Below, piece after piece: positions 39,401 through 48,890 of a stretch of 64,000 bases of DNA. How positions within the stretch are numbered: position 1 is the first letter of the stretch; the number at the start of each line of letters is the position of its first letter. Location: positions 32,798,352 through 32,862,351 of the forward strand of contig CM066728.1 of NCBI GenBank assembly GCA_033961575.1, in the 5' to 3' direction. The translations under genes and the position numbers were made by a program. Below the pieces are notes generated by a model, which had not been told where the DNA came from, searched no databases, and was given only the letters and a program-made list of their open reading frames with translations. This DNA is from Aselliscus stoliczkanus (lineage: Eukaryota; Chordata; Mammalia; Chiroptera; Hipposideridae).

Positions 39401-42400
39401 TTTCTGGTTTGGATATTTTAGGAATGCCTATACCATTTAGTATATACAGTAGTTAGAAATTTGGGGACTTTCTGATCCGATGGTGTCTAATGATTGAGTC
39501 AATGAAATACTTGAAATTTTGTAACCTGAATAGGATGGAATTCTTTCATCTAATTTGGGATCCAGATTTGCATCTTGTTTAGATTTGCATAGGTGATTAG
39601 ATAAGCCCTAACTCCGAATAAATAAGATGAACTAAAAATTAATTTATGTATTGTACTGTATCTTGATTCACATCTGATGCTTAGCATTTGATTCACGAAA
39701 AATCCAAGACCTCCTGAGGTGGTTTTCCACAGGTAGCACCTTTCCCGCATGGGTGTTAGGAAATACCTGGGGGAGTGGCAAGGAGGGCCTTAGAGATATT
39801 TAGGGACAGGCCTGCAGGATGCAGAACTGACTCACTCAGTATGATGCTCCCACTGGGAAAAAAGAAAGATAAAAATAGAAAAAAAAATGTATTTTAATAT
39901 AAAAGTATTGACCTTTATCAATAAGCCTGAGCACTTTATTTATCAATAACTCCACTAGGTTATTGTATACAAACATTTTATTGTTATATATTTAATATCA
40001 GTCTTACACAAAAGCAATAAATACCTCTCTTAAGTTTTAGATTGCTTTTCATGTTTAAAGTGAATTTTCATTTATATTTGGACACTATAAGATCTCAAAT
40101 AAGAATTTGAAAGATTGTTTTATTCTCTGAGGGAACTCTTAAGACATACGAAGTGTGATTAAACAATACAGTGAAAGTTTAAATGAAAAAATTTATTACA
40201 GTAAAAGACACATTGCCATCAATCCCCCTCAAAATACTCCCCTTTGCTTTGAACACACTTATCCCATTATTTTTGCCACTTTCTAAAGCAGTTCTGAAAG
40301 TCCTCTTTTGTGAGTGTCCTTAGTTGTGCTGCCGTGGCCACCTCGATGTCCTAAATCATTTTGACTTTGGGGAAGCCAGAAGTTGCTCAGTGCCAGATCC
40401 AGTGAATAAGGTGAATAAGAACACACTGTTATGTTTTTATTTGACAGAAATTGCCATATACCAGAAGCAATGTGTGACACAGAACTTTTTCATGATGGAG
40501 GATGATTTACGGCACACTTTAAAATATATCTTCTCTCAACCGTATCTCACACCTGACTGACTGCACCGAACACTGTTAGGAAAGTTTGTCATGCCACTTC
40601 CTCCTGTATTGTAGATCCCTGCCTTTCTGTTGGATGGCACTTGGCAGCAGCATTCCCCATGTTTCTTGATCACGATAGTAATGCTCCCTGTCACACATCA
40701 CTTCTGGTATGGCAATTTCTGTCAAATAAAACCATTACTGTGTGTCATCCACCTTATTCACCAGATCTGGCACTGTGTGACTTCTGGCTCATCCCCAAAG
40801 TCAAAATGACCATGAAAAATAAACATTTTGAATTGATTCAGGACATTGAGGCAGCCATGACAGTGCAACTAAAGACACTCATGAACGAGGACTTCCAAAA
40901 CTGCTTCAGAAAGTGGCAAGAACAATGGGATAAGTGTGTTCGAAGTGAGGGGCACTGTTTTGAGGGGGATTAAAGGCACTGTCTTTTACTGTAATAAATA
41001 TTTTTTATTTAAACATTCACTGTATCATTTGATCACACCTTGTAGATTTATAAATGTTAGTAAAGTTAAGTGGAGAAGATGACATGGAAAGAACAATAAT
41101 TAAATTTGAAGAAAAAATAAAGGGTTAATATAGATTGGTTTGTATCTTTTTCAAACTTTATTTTTGAAATTTTAGATACGAAGAGCTTATTAAAGAAGAG
41201 AAAACAACTAATAATGAGTTGAGTGCCATATCAAGAAAAATTGACACATGGGCTTTGGGTAATTCAGAAACTGAGAGAGCTTTCAGAGCAATGTCAAGCA
41301 AAGTTCCTATAGACAAAGTAACTGCAAGTACTCTCCCAGAAGAAGTGGTAGATTTTGAAAAATTCCTTCAGCAAACAGGAGGGCGACAAGGGGGCTGGGA
41401 TGATTATGATCACCAGAACTTTGTAAAGGTGAGAAACAAACATAAAGGGAAGTCAACATTTATGGGAGAAGTTCTAGAACACCTTCCTGGAAGAACACAG
41501 GATGAAGTTCAACAGCATGAGAAATGGTATCAAAAATTTCTGGCCCTAGAAGAAAGAAAAAAAGAGGTAATAATAATTATAATAACTATTATTTGTTACA
41601 TATTTCTGTGTTGTTGGCACTGTGCTAAATTCTTGAATATGTATTATTAACTACAACAACAACTTGAGGTATAGTGTAGTTTTTCCTCCCCTCTCTTATA
41701 GAAGGTGAAACAGGGGTTGAGAAGTTGAATAACTGTACTTAATGAATAGAACTACAGTTGGACTATCTCAAGGACAAACATTTCTACCCCAAGAAATAAT
41801 ACAGTGGGCCAGAAAATTTCTGACTCTGGGCAAAACCCTCTGTGTCCACCAGAAATGTGAGATATCCAGAACTAAACAGGCTTTTGAAAAAAAGCATCTT
41901 AACCAGCAAAGGCCACATTGTTTTCAGTAGGAAATAAGAGGCAGTAGAAAAAATGCTTTGACTCTTTAAAAGTTTCATTGAGATTTGGAACTTCAGCTTC
42001 GTTGCTTATTTTAAAAGATTCACAATTTAGGCTGCCCCAGAGAAAAGAGTAACTTAAGTGTAGCAAATATCTAAAAAAATTCATTTTCACAAAAATATTC
42101 TTCTGGCTTTGGTTTAGATTAGGACTTTTCAACCTTGGCACAGTTGACTATTTGGGCTGGGTAATTATTTACTGTGAGGGGTGTCATGTGCATTGTAGGC
42201 TGGTTAGCAGCATCCCTGGCCTCCACCCACTAGATGCTAGTAACACCCCCTTAGTTATATTTATCACAAATATCTCCAGACATCGCCAAATGTCTCCTGG
42301 AGGGCAAAAATCACCCCTGATTGAGAACTATGGGTTTATATTGTCCAAGTCTGAGTCACTTTTTTTGTAGACTTCAGCTATAATAAACGTCAACTTGCTT

Positions 42401-45400
42401 GATTTAACAACAAAAGTATGACTCTTCAACAGGTGACATACCTAAGGAACATTAAAGAAATCGATTCCAGGTTTAGTCTAAATTTTTAGAGAAAATAGCT
42501 GGGGTTTATTGTTTTATCCCTCCAAAATAATTTAAATGCAGGAAGAGTGAAATTTGGAAAGAAAATTTTTTGAAACATTAATAAGTCATTTTTTAAAATT
42601 CAAAAAATAAGCTATTAGGAATTATTTGGGCTGTTTCCCAGGATACTGAAAACATGGGATCCCTGGGCCATCAAAGTGGTCCATGGACCAGCAAAATTAG
42701 CATCGCCTGGGAACTTGTTAGAACTTTCCAGGCCTCAACCCCAGACCTAATCCAAATGCTGGAGATGGGGCTCAGGAATCTGTGTTTTAACAAGTCCTCC
42801 AGGTTATTCTGTTACAAGCTAAAGTCTGAGAACCACCTTTCTAGGAAAAAAGAACACACAGTGCCCGTTACGATAAAGGTAACACACCTTGATTCTAGCT
42901 TACTCCTTGTGTTCCCAATGACTCTTTCCTGATACTTGACAATTGATTGAATGTAGGGGTGTGTTAGGAGAGGGTATGAAAGTGGACATGCCATTTATTG
43001 AAGTAGGACATGTTTGAGGAAAAGAAGGAAGTTTGAGGGGAAACATCAGAAATGTAGTTTTATATCTACTGAGTTGAAGATGCTGAGTAGCAGACTATTT
43101 TTATCTCCTACTTTCTTGAATATATTCCATGTTTGCCTAAATGAAAGTAGATATTTTCATACATGCCCTGAAATTTTTGGCCTGAATACCCTTGCTTACT
43201 TACTCTCACTTTTCTGAAAGGAACCTCTGTTCTTCCTTTCCCCCTCACCTACAAGCCTATCAAAATCTGCCCAAATCAGATGCTGCTTCCTTCTTGCCCA
43301 CTCAAACATAAGTAATCCCTTAGAATTTCACTAGCACTTTGTTTATATTCTAAAATATATTCTAGGTACAGACACTATAATATATTCTAGTATTTATGCA
43401 TATATCTTATCTCACCTAGAACAGTGCTACTCAAACTTGGTCCATGGACTGGATGTTAGTTAGTTTGCAAACTGTTACTGGTCTTCAGTGAGATAAAGTG
43501 ATTACACTACAATCAGCTACTCAGTAAGCACACTGTTTAGTTCAGTTGACTTTTTTTTTTTTTTTTCACTGAAAACTGTTTCATTGTAGGAAGCAGTGCC
43601 TTGATTTATGTTCTGGCATGAATCTCAGATATTGTTGTGGACTGGTATACTGAGTAGTGCTGTACTAGATAGCATTTGGTACTGTTTTAATCATCTGTGG
43701 TTCCTATCACATTGCCTTGCATATAGTATACCATAAGAGTTTATTGAATGAATGAATGATACACTATGAGGAAAGGTGAAGAAAGTTTCCTGACTTGAGG
43801 GGAAAGTAATTCAGTAGATATAGCCTTTAGGATATAGAGAAGGCTGCTAGAATTTTAAATAATCTTTACATCCTCTATGTAAAACTATGAAGTTGTTTTG
43901 CTTTTTTTTTTATACTTCAAAAGCATTATGTGCCAGGCACTGACTCATTTAATCTTCACAGCAACACTGTTCGAGAGGGATTACCTACCACTTTAATGAT
44001 GAGCAAAATGAAAACACAGAACTTTAGTAAATAACAAAGCCATGATTTGGTCCTAAGTAGCCTGGTTTGAGAGTCCATGCTCTCAACCACCTCAATTTTA
44101 ATTCCTTTTTGATATTTGATCAGACAAAGGTCAATCAGAAAGGATCCTGAGCCTAGCAAGAGGATTTGGAAACAGAAGTGAGGTATCAGAGGAAAAGGAT
44201 ATTTCTTGTGAACACAAACGAATGAGATGCGGTCCTTGTGAACCTGGGGCTTAAGAGAGGAAGAGGAAAGCCAAAAGAATAAACCACTATTCAGTGTTTT
44301 AAAAGACATATTAATTTTTTTAAATGGAAGTAGAAAATATTGCATTGGTTTAAAAAAACAAAACTTGAAAACCTAAGCAACCAGCATCCTGCAATCAATC
44401 TTCATTTTGGAAAGATGGATTTGAGGTATTTTGATGTGCTTTTGGTTATTAAAGGTATTTTTATCTTCCTATCTTTTAAAACCATTTAGTCTATTCAGAA
44501 ATGGAAAACTAAAAAGCAGCAAAAAAAAGAGGAAATTTTCAAGTTAAAGGAGAAAGCAGAAAACATACCAATGCTTTTTCATAATAAACAAGAAGATAAT
44601 CAAAAGCAAAAAGAGGAACAAAGAAAGAAGCAGAAATTGGCAGTTGAAGCTTGGAAAAAACAGAAAAGTATAGAAATGTCAATGAAATATGCTTCTCAGT
44701 TAAAAGAAGAGGAAGAGAAAGAGAAAAAGCAGCAGAAAGAGCGCCAACGTCAGTTTAAACTAAAATTACTACTAGAAAACTATACGCAGCAGAAGAAAGA
44801 ACAGGAAGAATTTTTCAGACTTGAAAAGGAGATAAAGGAAAAGGCAGAAAAGGCAGAAAAAAGGAAAACTGCTGCTGATGAAATTTCCAGATTTCAAGAA
44901 AGAGTGAGTAAATATGTTTCCTAAGCAGTTTGTCAGTGCTGCACAGTGCTGCTTCCAGATTCAGTCCCACAAAAACTGAGTGCTGCTCCTATGTTGCGCT
45001 TGTACCTACCAAAATGAGAAAGCCAAAGATGTGCAAATAGGAGATTTCAGTACAATGAGAAAGCCAAAGATAGATGTGCAAATAGGAGATTTCAGTACAA
45101 TGTGGTAAGTAGTGTGGTGATTGAGGTGTGGACAGAGAACTTTAAGAGGTGCATATGCAGTAAGAGAAGCTTACCATAGTTAGGAATACCAGAGGGAAGG
45201 TGATACCTGAGTTGAGTCTTGAAGAAGAAAAGGGAAGGAAAGGGGAGATCCTTCCTAGCAGAGAGAACAGCATGAATGGCCCCTTGGAAGAGTGTAACAG
45301 TGTGGTTTGCGGGGGAAGCTATCAACTTCAGTATTCTTAGAGTATGAAGGGGAAGATGGGAACCAGCAGGAGACAAGGCCGGAAAGGTAGCCACAGGCCA

Positions 45401-47566
45401 GGCCATGAATGTCCGGTGTTTTCTGCCACACTGACTTTTCCCCACAGGTGATTTGCTTACTTGTTCACTGTCCATCTCCCCACCATAATATAAGCTCCAT
45501 GAGAGCAGAGGTTTTGTCCTTTTGTTTATCCCTGTACCCTGTACACTGTAGATACTCAAATGTATACTTAAAGGAATCCAGGTTATTGCTGAGAGGTGGA
45601 ATTATAATTGATTTTAAACAAATATATACAAGGAAAATGCTAATCAAAGAGATTGCAATCTTAACAAAGTAGAATTCAGTCAAAGGAGTTTATTAAAAAG
45701 GACAAGAAAGTGTACTTTAAAATAAAAAAGGGTACAAATGAGATATAACTGTTATGAATACAACCATTACGGAATGCTATATACATCAAAATACATAGCA
45801 ATAACATTTATAAAACAAAAAACAAGGGAAATACAAAAAAAAATGGACAAAAACACATTAATAGTGTAATTTCTTTTAGTCTCTCTAAAAAAGAAAATTG
45901 CCCTAAAAAACAAAATGTCCCCCAAAAAGGCCAGCAGGCTACATCATGAAAAAGTGTAGACAAAAGAAAACCTGTAAAACAAAAATATAGTAAGACAAAT
46001 CTAAAACTAGAAATCTTATTGGTAAGTGAAAATGGGTTTACCTCTCCTATTAAAAGGAGTTTTAGACTGAACTATAAGAGATACCTAAAAGGAAGTGATT
46101 CAGAAAGGATATGCAAGTATTATATTCAGAGAAAATTTTGGCTTTTATTTGTTGGAAAAGGTGAATATTGAAGGAGTGTTGATATTTAAAGTAATTTAAT
46201 TTTACTTCCAAGCAATTAAACTTTGAAACAAATTTTAGTTAATTTTACTTTTTTAATGTTATCCTTTTTTGTTAATATATTTTTTTTTAGGATTTATATA
46301 AACTTGAATTGAAAATTCTTGATAGACAATCAAAGGAGGATGGAAAGGCAGAAAAACAAAGAAGACTAGCAAAATTAAAAGAAAAGGTACTCCGTATTGG
46401 CATTAATTTATTTTTATTATCCTAATTCCTTGACTTGTAAGGATGCAAACACAAATTCCATTTTCTTTATATCCAATTTTATTTCTGTATCTTTCCTTTA
46501 AATTTCACATTTATTTACATATTACATAGCATAACTTAGTACAATTTAAGCAACTGTTGTTTGAATTCTACCATTTCACATTATAAGCACCTCATTTTTT
46601 CCCCCTAAATTAATTCTCTCTTCCTACTTTGTTCTTTGTTTTGTTTTTTGTTTGTTTGTTTTTGAGGGCAGTGTCACTGGCCCTCATATATGGGACCGAA
46701 CCGGGGCCGCTGGCTTCCCAAGGCTACTTTGTTCTTTTCTTCATTCTTTCTATATGAGCCTCTATTTTAAACCGATGACAGGTGTGAGCATTGCTTAATC
46801 TCAGAGGTGATACTTATAGCTAAAGATGCTGGCGACTCCAATGGAAAAAACGAAGAACTTACTGGTGGTTATCTATCCCAAATTTATTGTCTGGATATGC
46901 CACTGTTATTTTACTTTGCTGCATCACTTTTCCCTAATAATAGAGTAGGAAAAAAATAGGACAACAGAAATAGAATATGAACTAGAAAAAAGTCTAATTT
47001 AACAATTTATTAATAGATTGATGTAGTCCAAATTTATTTTAGCTATAGGAGAACAATAGAAATTTACTAAAGAGGTTATTAACATTTTTAGTTTTTAGTT
47101 AATATTAAGTATTTTTCTTAAAACTGCACTTTGTTACTAAGGATCTTACTCATAAGTACAAACTTAATAGGTCATATAAATTAACACACTCATTTTACTT
47201 CTTATTATAGGTTGAAAATAGTGTTAGCAGAGATCCCTCTAGACTTTACAAACTTACCAAAGGTTGGGAAGAACGGACCAAAAACATAGGACCAACAGGC
47301 TCTGGCCCACTTCTACATATCCCACATAGGTAAAGAGGAGTTGGAATGGGTGTTCACTTTATAATAATTTAATAACTGCATGTTTATATTTTATCAATTT
47401 CTGTATGTATATTTTACAGTAAAAAGTTGATAAAGCAAATCTATATACATTTTTACAAGTTAACATTTACTCAGTTATGATTTTACAAAAAAATTTCCCA
47501 TGTATTTATAATTTCTCTTCTTTTCTTCTTCTTAGGGCTATTCCAACCTGGAGACAAGGAGTTTAG
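24894..47566 (+). CDS. CCDC112: CCDC112, ten coding exons, 525 residues
   Basis: Coiled-coil domain-containing protein 112, reported as a centriolar satellite component; its biochemical role is poorly known. Coding exons are 24894-25010, 30873-30994, 34666-34787, 37957-38046, 38529-38604, 41176-41566, 44490-44903, 46291-46386, 47211-47329 and 47536-47566. All junctions are GT-AG and keep frame, giving 1,578 nt with stop. The N-terminus (residues 1-39) is Ala/Val/Gly-rich. Residues ~80-200 and ~295-480 are rich in Lys, Glu and Gln, as in long coiled coils. The C-terminus holds the conserved GWEERTK and [20 protein letters not shown] segments. The start is supported by its match to the human N-terminus ([18 protein letters not shown]) and a strong Kozak context (A at -3, G at +4). 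Two oddities relative to the human protein as I recall it: residue 84 is Ile instead of Met, and the stop comes four codons early. The gene lies in tandem with PGGT1B, 3.7 kb upstream. Confidence 0.95.
25605..26410 (+). mobile_element. LINE2 3' fragment
   Basis: It carries L2-like wording ('cactctcctagctcaggagctttgcac', 'ctatgagggcagacacg', 'attgtattcccagccccaag') and ends near 'gtactcactgaatatttgtg', typical of an L2 3' terminus. The 139-codon minus-strand frame inside is spurious. Confidence 0.7.
26635..26745 (+). mobile_element. Short tRNA-headed SINE (type A), sense strand
   Basis: The head is GGGCTGGGCGAGTGGCGCGG, the B-box-like motif GGTTCGGGTCC follows, then GAGGGCCAGTGACACTG and a 16-base A tail. 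The direct repeats around it are imprecise because they overlap A/T-rich sequence. Confidence 0.85.
26996..27170 (-). mobile_element. hAT-Charlie-type MITE (MER5/MER20-like)
   Basis: 'agcaatgtctggagacatttttggttgtcaca' and 'agcatctagtgggtagaggcc' are the reverse of a common mammalian hAT relic, also present at 42,121-42,330 and 57,325-57,512. It is non-coding. Confidence 0.7.
27362..27434. repeat. (CA)n microsatellite, interrupted
   Basis: CA dinucleotides interrupted by several ATTCAC units, in CCDC112 intron 1. Confidence 0.95.
27608..28010 (-). mobile_element. LTR-like dispersed repeat, minus strand
   Basis: 'cttaaataacagaaattttac', 'gttcaagatcaaggtgcagtcaggg' and 'attggattaggaccccatcc' read as the reverse of the LTR-like family seen at 23,071-23,537, which shares the 'tggattagggtgagccctaatccaa' region. 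It is non-coding and its class is uncertain. Confidence 0.5.
28505..28996 (+). mobile_element. LTR-like dispersed repeat, plus strand
   Basis: It shares 'gggactttgcagatgtgatta' and the 3' end GGAAACTAATACAC with the relic at 23,071-23,537. It is diverged and non-coding. Confidence 0.5.
29245..30775 (+). mobile_element. Decayed L1, ORF1-like and ORF2 3' parts
   Basis: The first part (29,748-29,936) translates to an L1 ORF1-like segment with [19 protein letters not shown] and QQTPSRINS. After a deletion, 30,106-30,440 encodes ORF2 C-terminal wording ([20 protein letters not shown]), followed by the usual L1 3' sequence. The frames are broken. It ends about 100 bp before CCDC112 exon 2. Confidence 0.8.
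30873..30994 (+). CDS. CCDC112: CCDC112 coding exon 2
   Basis: Encodes [20 protein letters not shown] and on to KFKNQ, with the last codon split 2+1 (CA|GTAAGT). The acceptor is TTTTATGCAG. The match to human residues 40-80 is clear although substituted. Confidence 0.95.
32190..33460 (-). mobile_element. Old L1-like 3' region, interrupted by SINE
   Basis: 'gaacatcttttcatatgttt', 'aataatgctgcagttaattgc' and 'ctgccaaattgtcctcca' are typical of an L1 3' region on the minus strand. It is diverged and split at 32,847-32,980. Confidence 0.55.
32847..32980 (-). mobile_element. Short tRNA-headed SINE (type A)
   Basis: Minus-strand SINE with a T-rich left end, the 3' hairpin AGGGCAGTGTCACTGGCCCT (plus-strand form), and head sequence ending CGGCTGGCCC. 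It is flanked by a 17-bp target duplication with one mismatch at 32,830-32,846 and 32,981-32,997. Confidence 0.85.
34666..34787 (+). CDS. CCDC112: CCDC112 coding exon 3
   Basis: Encodes (Q)[19 protein letters not shown] and on to LINSRKTE, with acceptor TAAAG and donor GTAAGT. The codon at 34,676-34,678 is ATA (Ile) where human, as recalled, has the Met that begins the 446-residue isoform. Confidence 0.95.
35867..36257 (-). mobile_element. Long SINE, chimera of composite and type B
   Basis: The plus-strand left half carries AAGATTTTATTGGGGAATTG and GGGGAGGGGAACAG like the other long SINEs. The right half carries GCCATCCTGCCACCTGTTGG and AACCAACTGAGCCACTC like the type B SINEs. It is flanked by TGATTTCTCTTTTTT at 35,852-35,866 and TGATTTTCTCTTTTTT at 36,258-36,273, so it inserted as one unit. 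Confidence 0.8.
36468..36574 (-). mobile_element. Short tRNA-headed SINE (type A)
   Basis: Minus-strand element with poly(T) on the left, the hairpin motif, then GGGACCCGAACCGGGGCCGC and a complete head. The 15-bp perfect target duplication TCATGACACAACTTT is at 36,453-36,467 and 36,575-36,589. Confidence 0.9.
37771..37930. repeat. 80-bp tandem duplication before exon 4
   Basis: Two head-to-tail copies with 80-bp period share 'agtgatggtgatcagtctta' and 'tcctgaattataaatg', with a handful of differences. The second copy ends 26 bp before the exon 4 acceptor junction. Confidence 0.93.
37957..38046 (+). CDS. CCDC112: CCDC112 coding exon 4
   Basis: Encodes (R)[20 protein letters not shown] and on to KPTPD, coiled-coil sequence, with acceptor TTATAG and donor GTAAGT. 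Confidence 0.95.
38529..38604 (+). CDS. CCDC112: CCDC112 coding exon 5
   Basis: Encodes (F)[20 protein letters not shown] and EQRL, with acceptor TTTTACAG and donor GTATGT. The last codon is split 2+1 with exon 6. Confidence 0.95.
40147..41044. mobile_element. Foldback mariner with inverted transposase ends
   Basis: The left arm (40,147-~40,480) and right arm (~40,691-41,044) are diverged inverted copies of the same mariner 3' half. Both ends begin with the same terminal repeat (left AAGTGTGATTAAACAATACA; right, reverse-complemented, AGGTGTGATCAAATGATACA), with TA at each outer edge. The right arm encodes a transposase C-terminal part with [13 protein letters not shown] and [11 protein letters not shown], whose two Asp residues are 34 residues apart as in DD34D mariner transposases. 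The left arm encodes the same part, degraded, on the minus strand. No N-terminal half or first catalytic Asp is seen, so it cannot be autonomous. About 210 bp of mariner-like sequence separates the arms. Confidence 0.8.
40641..40973 (+). pseudogene. Mariner transposase C-terminal fragment
   Basis: A 110-codon frame covering only the C-terminal catalytic part of a mariner transposase. It has the second and third Asp of the DD34D triad and ends in a mariner-like [25 protein letters not shown] terminus (the 3' end of the protein is intact). The N-terminal helix-turn-helix domain and first Asp are absent. It is part of the foldback element and not a host gene. Confidence 0.8.
41176..41566 (+). 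CDS. CCDC112: CCDC112 coding exon 6
   Basis: Large 391-nt exon encoding (I)[20 protein letters not shown] and on to [10 protein letters not shown], ending in phase 0 at GAG|GTAATA. It contains the conserved non-coiled middle part ([18 protein letters not shown] and [19 protein letters not shown]). The acceptor is 131 bp from the foldback mariner. Confidence 0.96.
42121..42330 (+). mobile_element. hAT-Charlie-type MITE (MER5/MER20-like)
   Basis: 'tgtgcattgtaggctggttagcagcatccctggcctcca' and 'ccaaatgtctcctggagggc' are characteristic of a common mammalian hAT relic. The ends resemble each other as an inverted repeat ('ttcaaccttgg' and 'gattgagaact'). Confidence 0.8.
42655..42840 (+). mobile_element. 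MER5A-like hAT MITE
   Basis: 'agcatcgcctgggaacttgttagaa', 'ccagacctaatccaaatgctgg' and 'gtttttaacaagtcctcc'-like wording is typical of MER5A. It is non-coding. Confidence 0.8.
43425..43670 (+). mobile_element. hAT-like relic
   Basis: It opens 'gtgctactcaaacttggtccatgg' and ends near 'gtggactggtatactgagtagtgctgt', an inverted-repeat-like pair as in hAT MITEs. A poly(T) run lies at about 43,551-43,566. The family is uncertain. Confidence 0.45.
43920..44110 (-). mobile_element. MIR SINE
   Basis: 'tgccaggcactgactcatttaatcttcacagcaac' and 'gagagtccatgctctcaacc' are MIR read in reverse. Confidence 0.7.
44490..44903 (+). CDS. CCDC112: CCDC112 coding exon 7
   Basis: 414-nt exon for residues 307-444, from [13 protein letters not shown] to [10 protein letters not shown]. 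It is dominated by Lys, Glu and Gln in heptad-like order, a long charged coiled coil. Donor AGA|GTGAGT, phase 0. A codon-continuous frame runs past the donor to 44,924, but the human match stops at the donor. Confidence 0.96.
44904..46290. other. CCDC112 intron 7
   Basis: 1.39 kb intron with a local tandem duplication at 45,013-45,098 and a stretch (about 45,175-45,570) resembling old dispersed repeats, including an L2-like end ('ataagctccatgagagcagagg'). Confidence 0.85.
45013..45098. repeat. Tandem duplication, 41 and 45 bp copies
   Basis: 'aatgagaaagccaaagat' then 'gtgcaaataggagatttcag' occurs twice, head to tail. The second copy has an extra AGAT. The near identity indicates a recent duplication. 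Confidence 0.95.
46291..46386 (+). CDS. CCDC112: CCDC112 coding exon 8
   Basis: 96-nt phase 0-0 exon encoding [20 protein letters not shown] and on to LAKLKEK. Acceptor TTTTTTTTAG, donor GTACTC (a weaker-looking donor). Confidence 0.94.
46387..47210. other. CCDC112 intron 8
   Basis: 0.82 kb intron carrying one truncated SINE; otherwise unassigned. Confidence 0.9.
46638..46723 (-). mobile_element. Short tRNA-headed SINE (type A), 5'-truncated
   Basis: Minus-strand copy ending at CTGGCTTCCCAAG, so the first ~25 head bases are missing. The target duplication CTACTTTGTTCTTT at 46,624-46,637 and 46,724-46,737 shows that it inserted already truncated. Confidence 0.88.
47211..47329 (+). CDS. CCDC112: CCDC112 coding exon 9
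   Basis: Encodes [20 protein letters not shown] and on to GPLLHIPH(R), the conserved C-terminal segment. Acceptor TTATTATAG, donor GTAAAG, split codon 2+1. Confidence 0.95.
47536..47566 (+). CDS. CCDC112: CCDC112 coding exon 10, terminal
   Basis: Encodes (R)AIPTWRQGV and then TAG at 47,564-47,566. The human protein, as I recall it, continues IQRRV, so the TAG stands where human has a Gln codon and removes four residues. The 3' UTR follows. Confidence 0.93.
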
Positions 47567-48100
47567 AAAAGAACATGAGATAATGAAATTGGTATTCAGT
47601 GATGAGAATGTTAGCATATTCAGTTATAATAGACAGAGTGACTAACCATGTTCTTTTAATATCACTAGTCTAGTCAGATTGATTATTGTGTTGTTATGTG
47701 AATTGACAGGTATTAAGTTCCATTTGGTATTGTCATTAGTATTTCCTGTTTATACTAAGAAGGTATTTAATGTGTATGCTGGCCTATTATTGATGTAAAA
47801 ATTTATTAATGAATAAATTTATGTTACAAACAGTATTTCATTTAAATACTCAGAACATTTCAATGATATTTTGTTTTTGTCATGGCATTGCAAAATAAAT
47901 TGGGACAATCACAGAATGACATTTTTTAAACCAAAATTTTGTAACATTTGTATCTTGGTTGTAAATTAGCTTGAGAAACAAAAGTGTAAAGTTTTGTTTT
48001 TGTTATGAAATAAGCACTTTTTCTAAGTTTAACAAATTGGTAGCTTATCAGTTATTACATTTTTGTGTAATAAATACTTTCTATTTCTTTGAAGCATGCT
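47567..48100 (+). other. CCDC112: CCDC112 3' UTR with candidate poly(A) signals
   Basis: AT-rich sequence after the stop. AATAAA occurs at 47,812-47,817, 47,894-47,899 and 48,069-48,074. The last is followed by T-rich sequence and GCTTTGTTTT, so it is a plausible main site. The true end cannot be fixed from sequence alone. Confidence 0.55.
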
Positions 48101-48779
48101 TTGTTTTATATAAAGAATATCTAATATAAAGATATGCCTTACACCTCATACATTCCCTATATATTGTATTATTGATATAATCTTTTTGGTTTCCTTTATA
48201 TTTTCCAAATTTCCCTTCTTTACACATTTATCAAATCTTTGTGTCTTTCACATCTTCCTGGCTGGTGCAATTTTCTTTTCTGCTTCTGTTTACCTCAAAA
48301 TACTTGGTCAAGAGTTAATTTTAAAACTTACAAACTTTTGTACATGAAATCACAATGTAACTTGATTTGACTCAACTTTTCATATTATAAAATCTTAGTT
48401 CCTAACTTTAATAAGTTCCCATCTTATAGGAAAGTTACCGTATATATATTAAATATAGGAAACTTGTTTCTTACAACTTTTATCTTGGAGTATATTTAAT
48501 TGTAATGATACATTTAGGTTAAACGATTCTGTTAAAATTTACTATGAGTAGTGGTCAAAACCTCTTATTTCACAATTAATATTCAAAGTAGATAACTTCC
48601 AAAGGAAATTGAATTCTAATTTTACTGTTATTGGTGCAAAATAGGAGAATTAACATAAAACATCCTTAATCAAGAATGCCTATTTTGAAGGTAAATATGC
48701 AGTTTGAAATAATTAACCAGGTATTAGAAAGGAATATACACATCATCAAAGTTTTCCATGGGTCAATTTTTTGTTGTTG

Positions 48780-48890
48780 TTTTGTTTTTTATAATTAAAG
48801 TTTATTGGGGTGACAATGATTAGTAAAGTTACATAGGTTTCAGGTGTACAATTCTGTAGTACATCATCTATATATTACCCCCAAAAATGC
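48780..48890 (-). mobile_element. L1 3' terminal fragment
   Basis: 'taaagtttattggggtgaca' and 'ggtttcaggtgtacaattctg' are the reverse of the common L1 3' end. Confidence 0.6.

Larger units (their letters stand above)
38605..41175. other. CCDC112 intron 5 with foldback mariner
   Basis: 2.57 kb intron. The first 1.5 kb is unassigned; the inverted mariner at 40,147-41,044 fills most of the rest. Confidence 0.9.
41567..44489. other. CCDC112 intron 6
   Basis: 2.92 kb intron with two hAT relics and a MIR-like fragment. The rest is unassigned. Confidence 0.9.

Noticed and set aside
40641..40973. Domesticated transposase gene
   Set aside because: Only the C-terminal part is present, with no N-terminal domain or first Asp, inside a foldback element and with no exon joining it to a host gene.
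44571..44924. 117-codon intronless Lys/Glu-rich frame as a separate gene
   Set aside because: It is the internal part of CCDC112 exon 7 read past its donor site.
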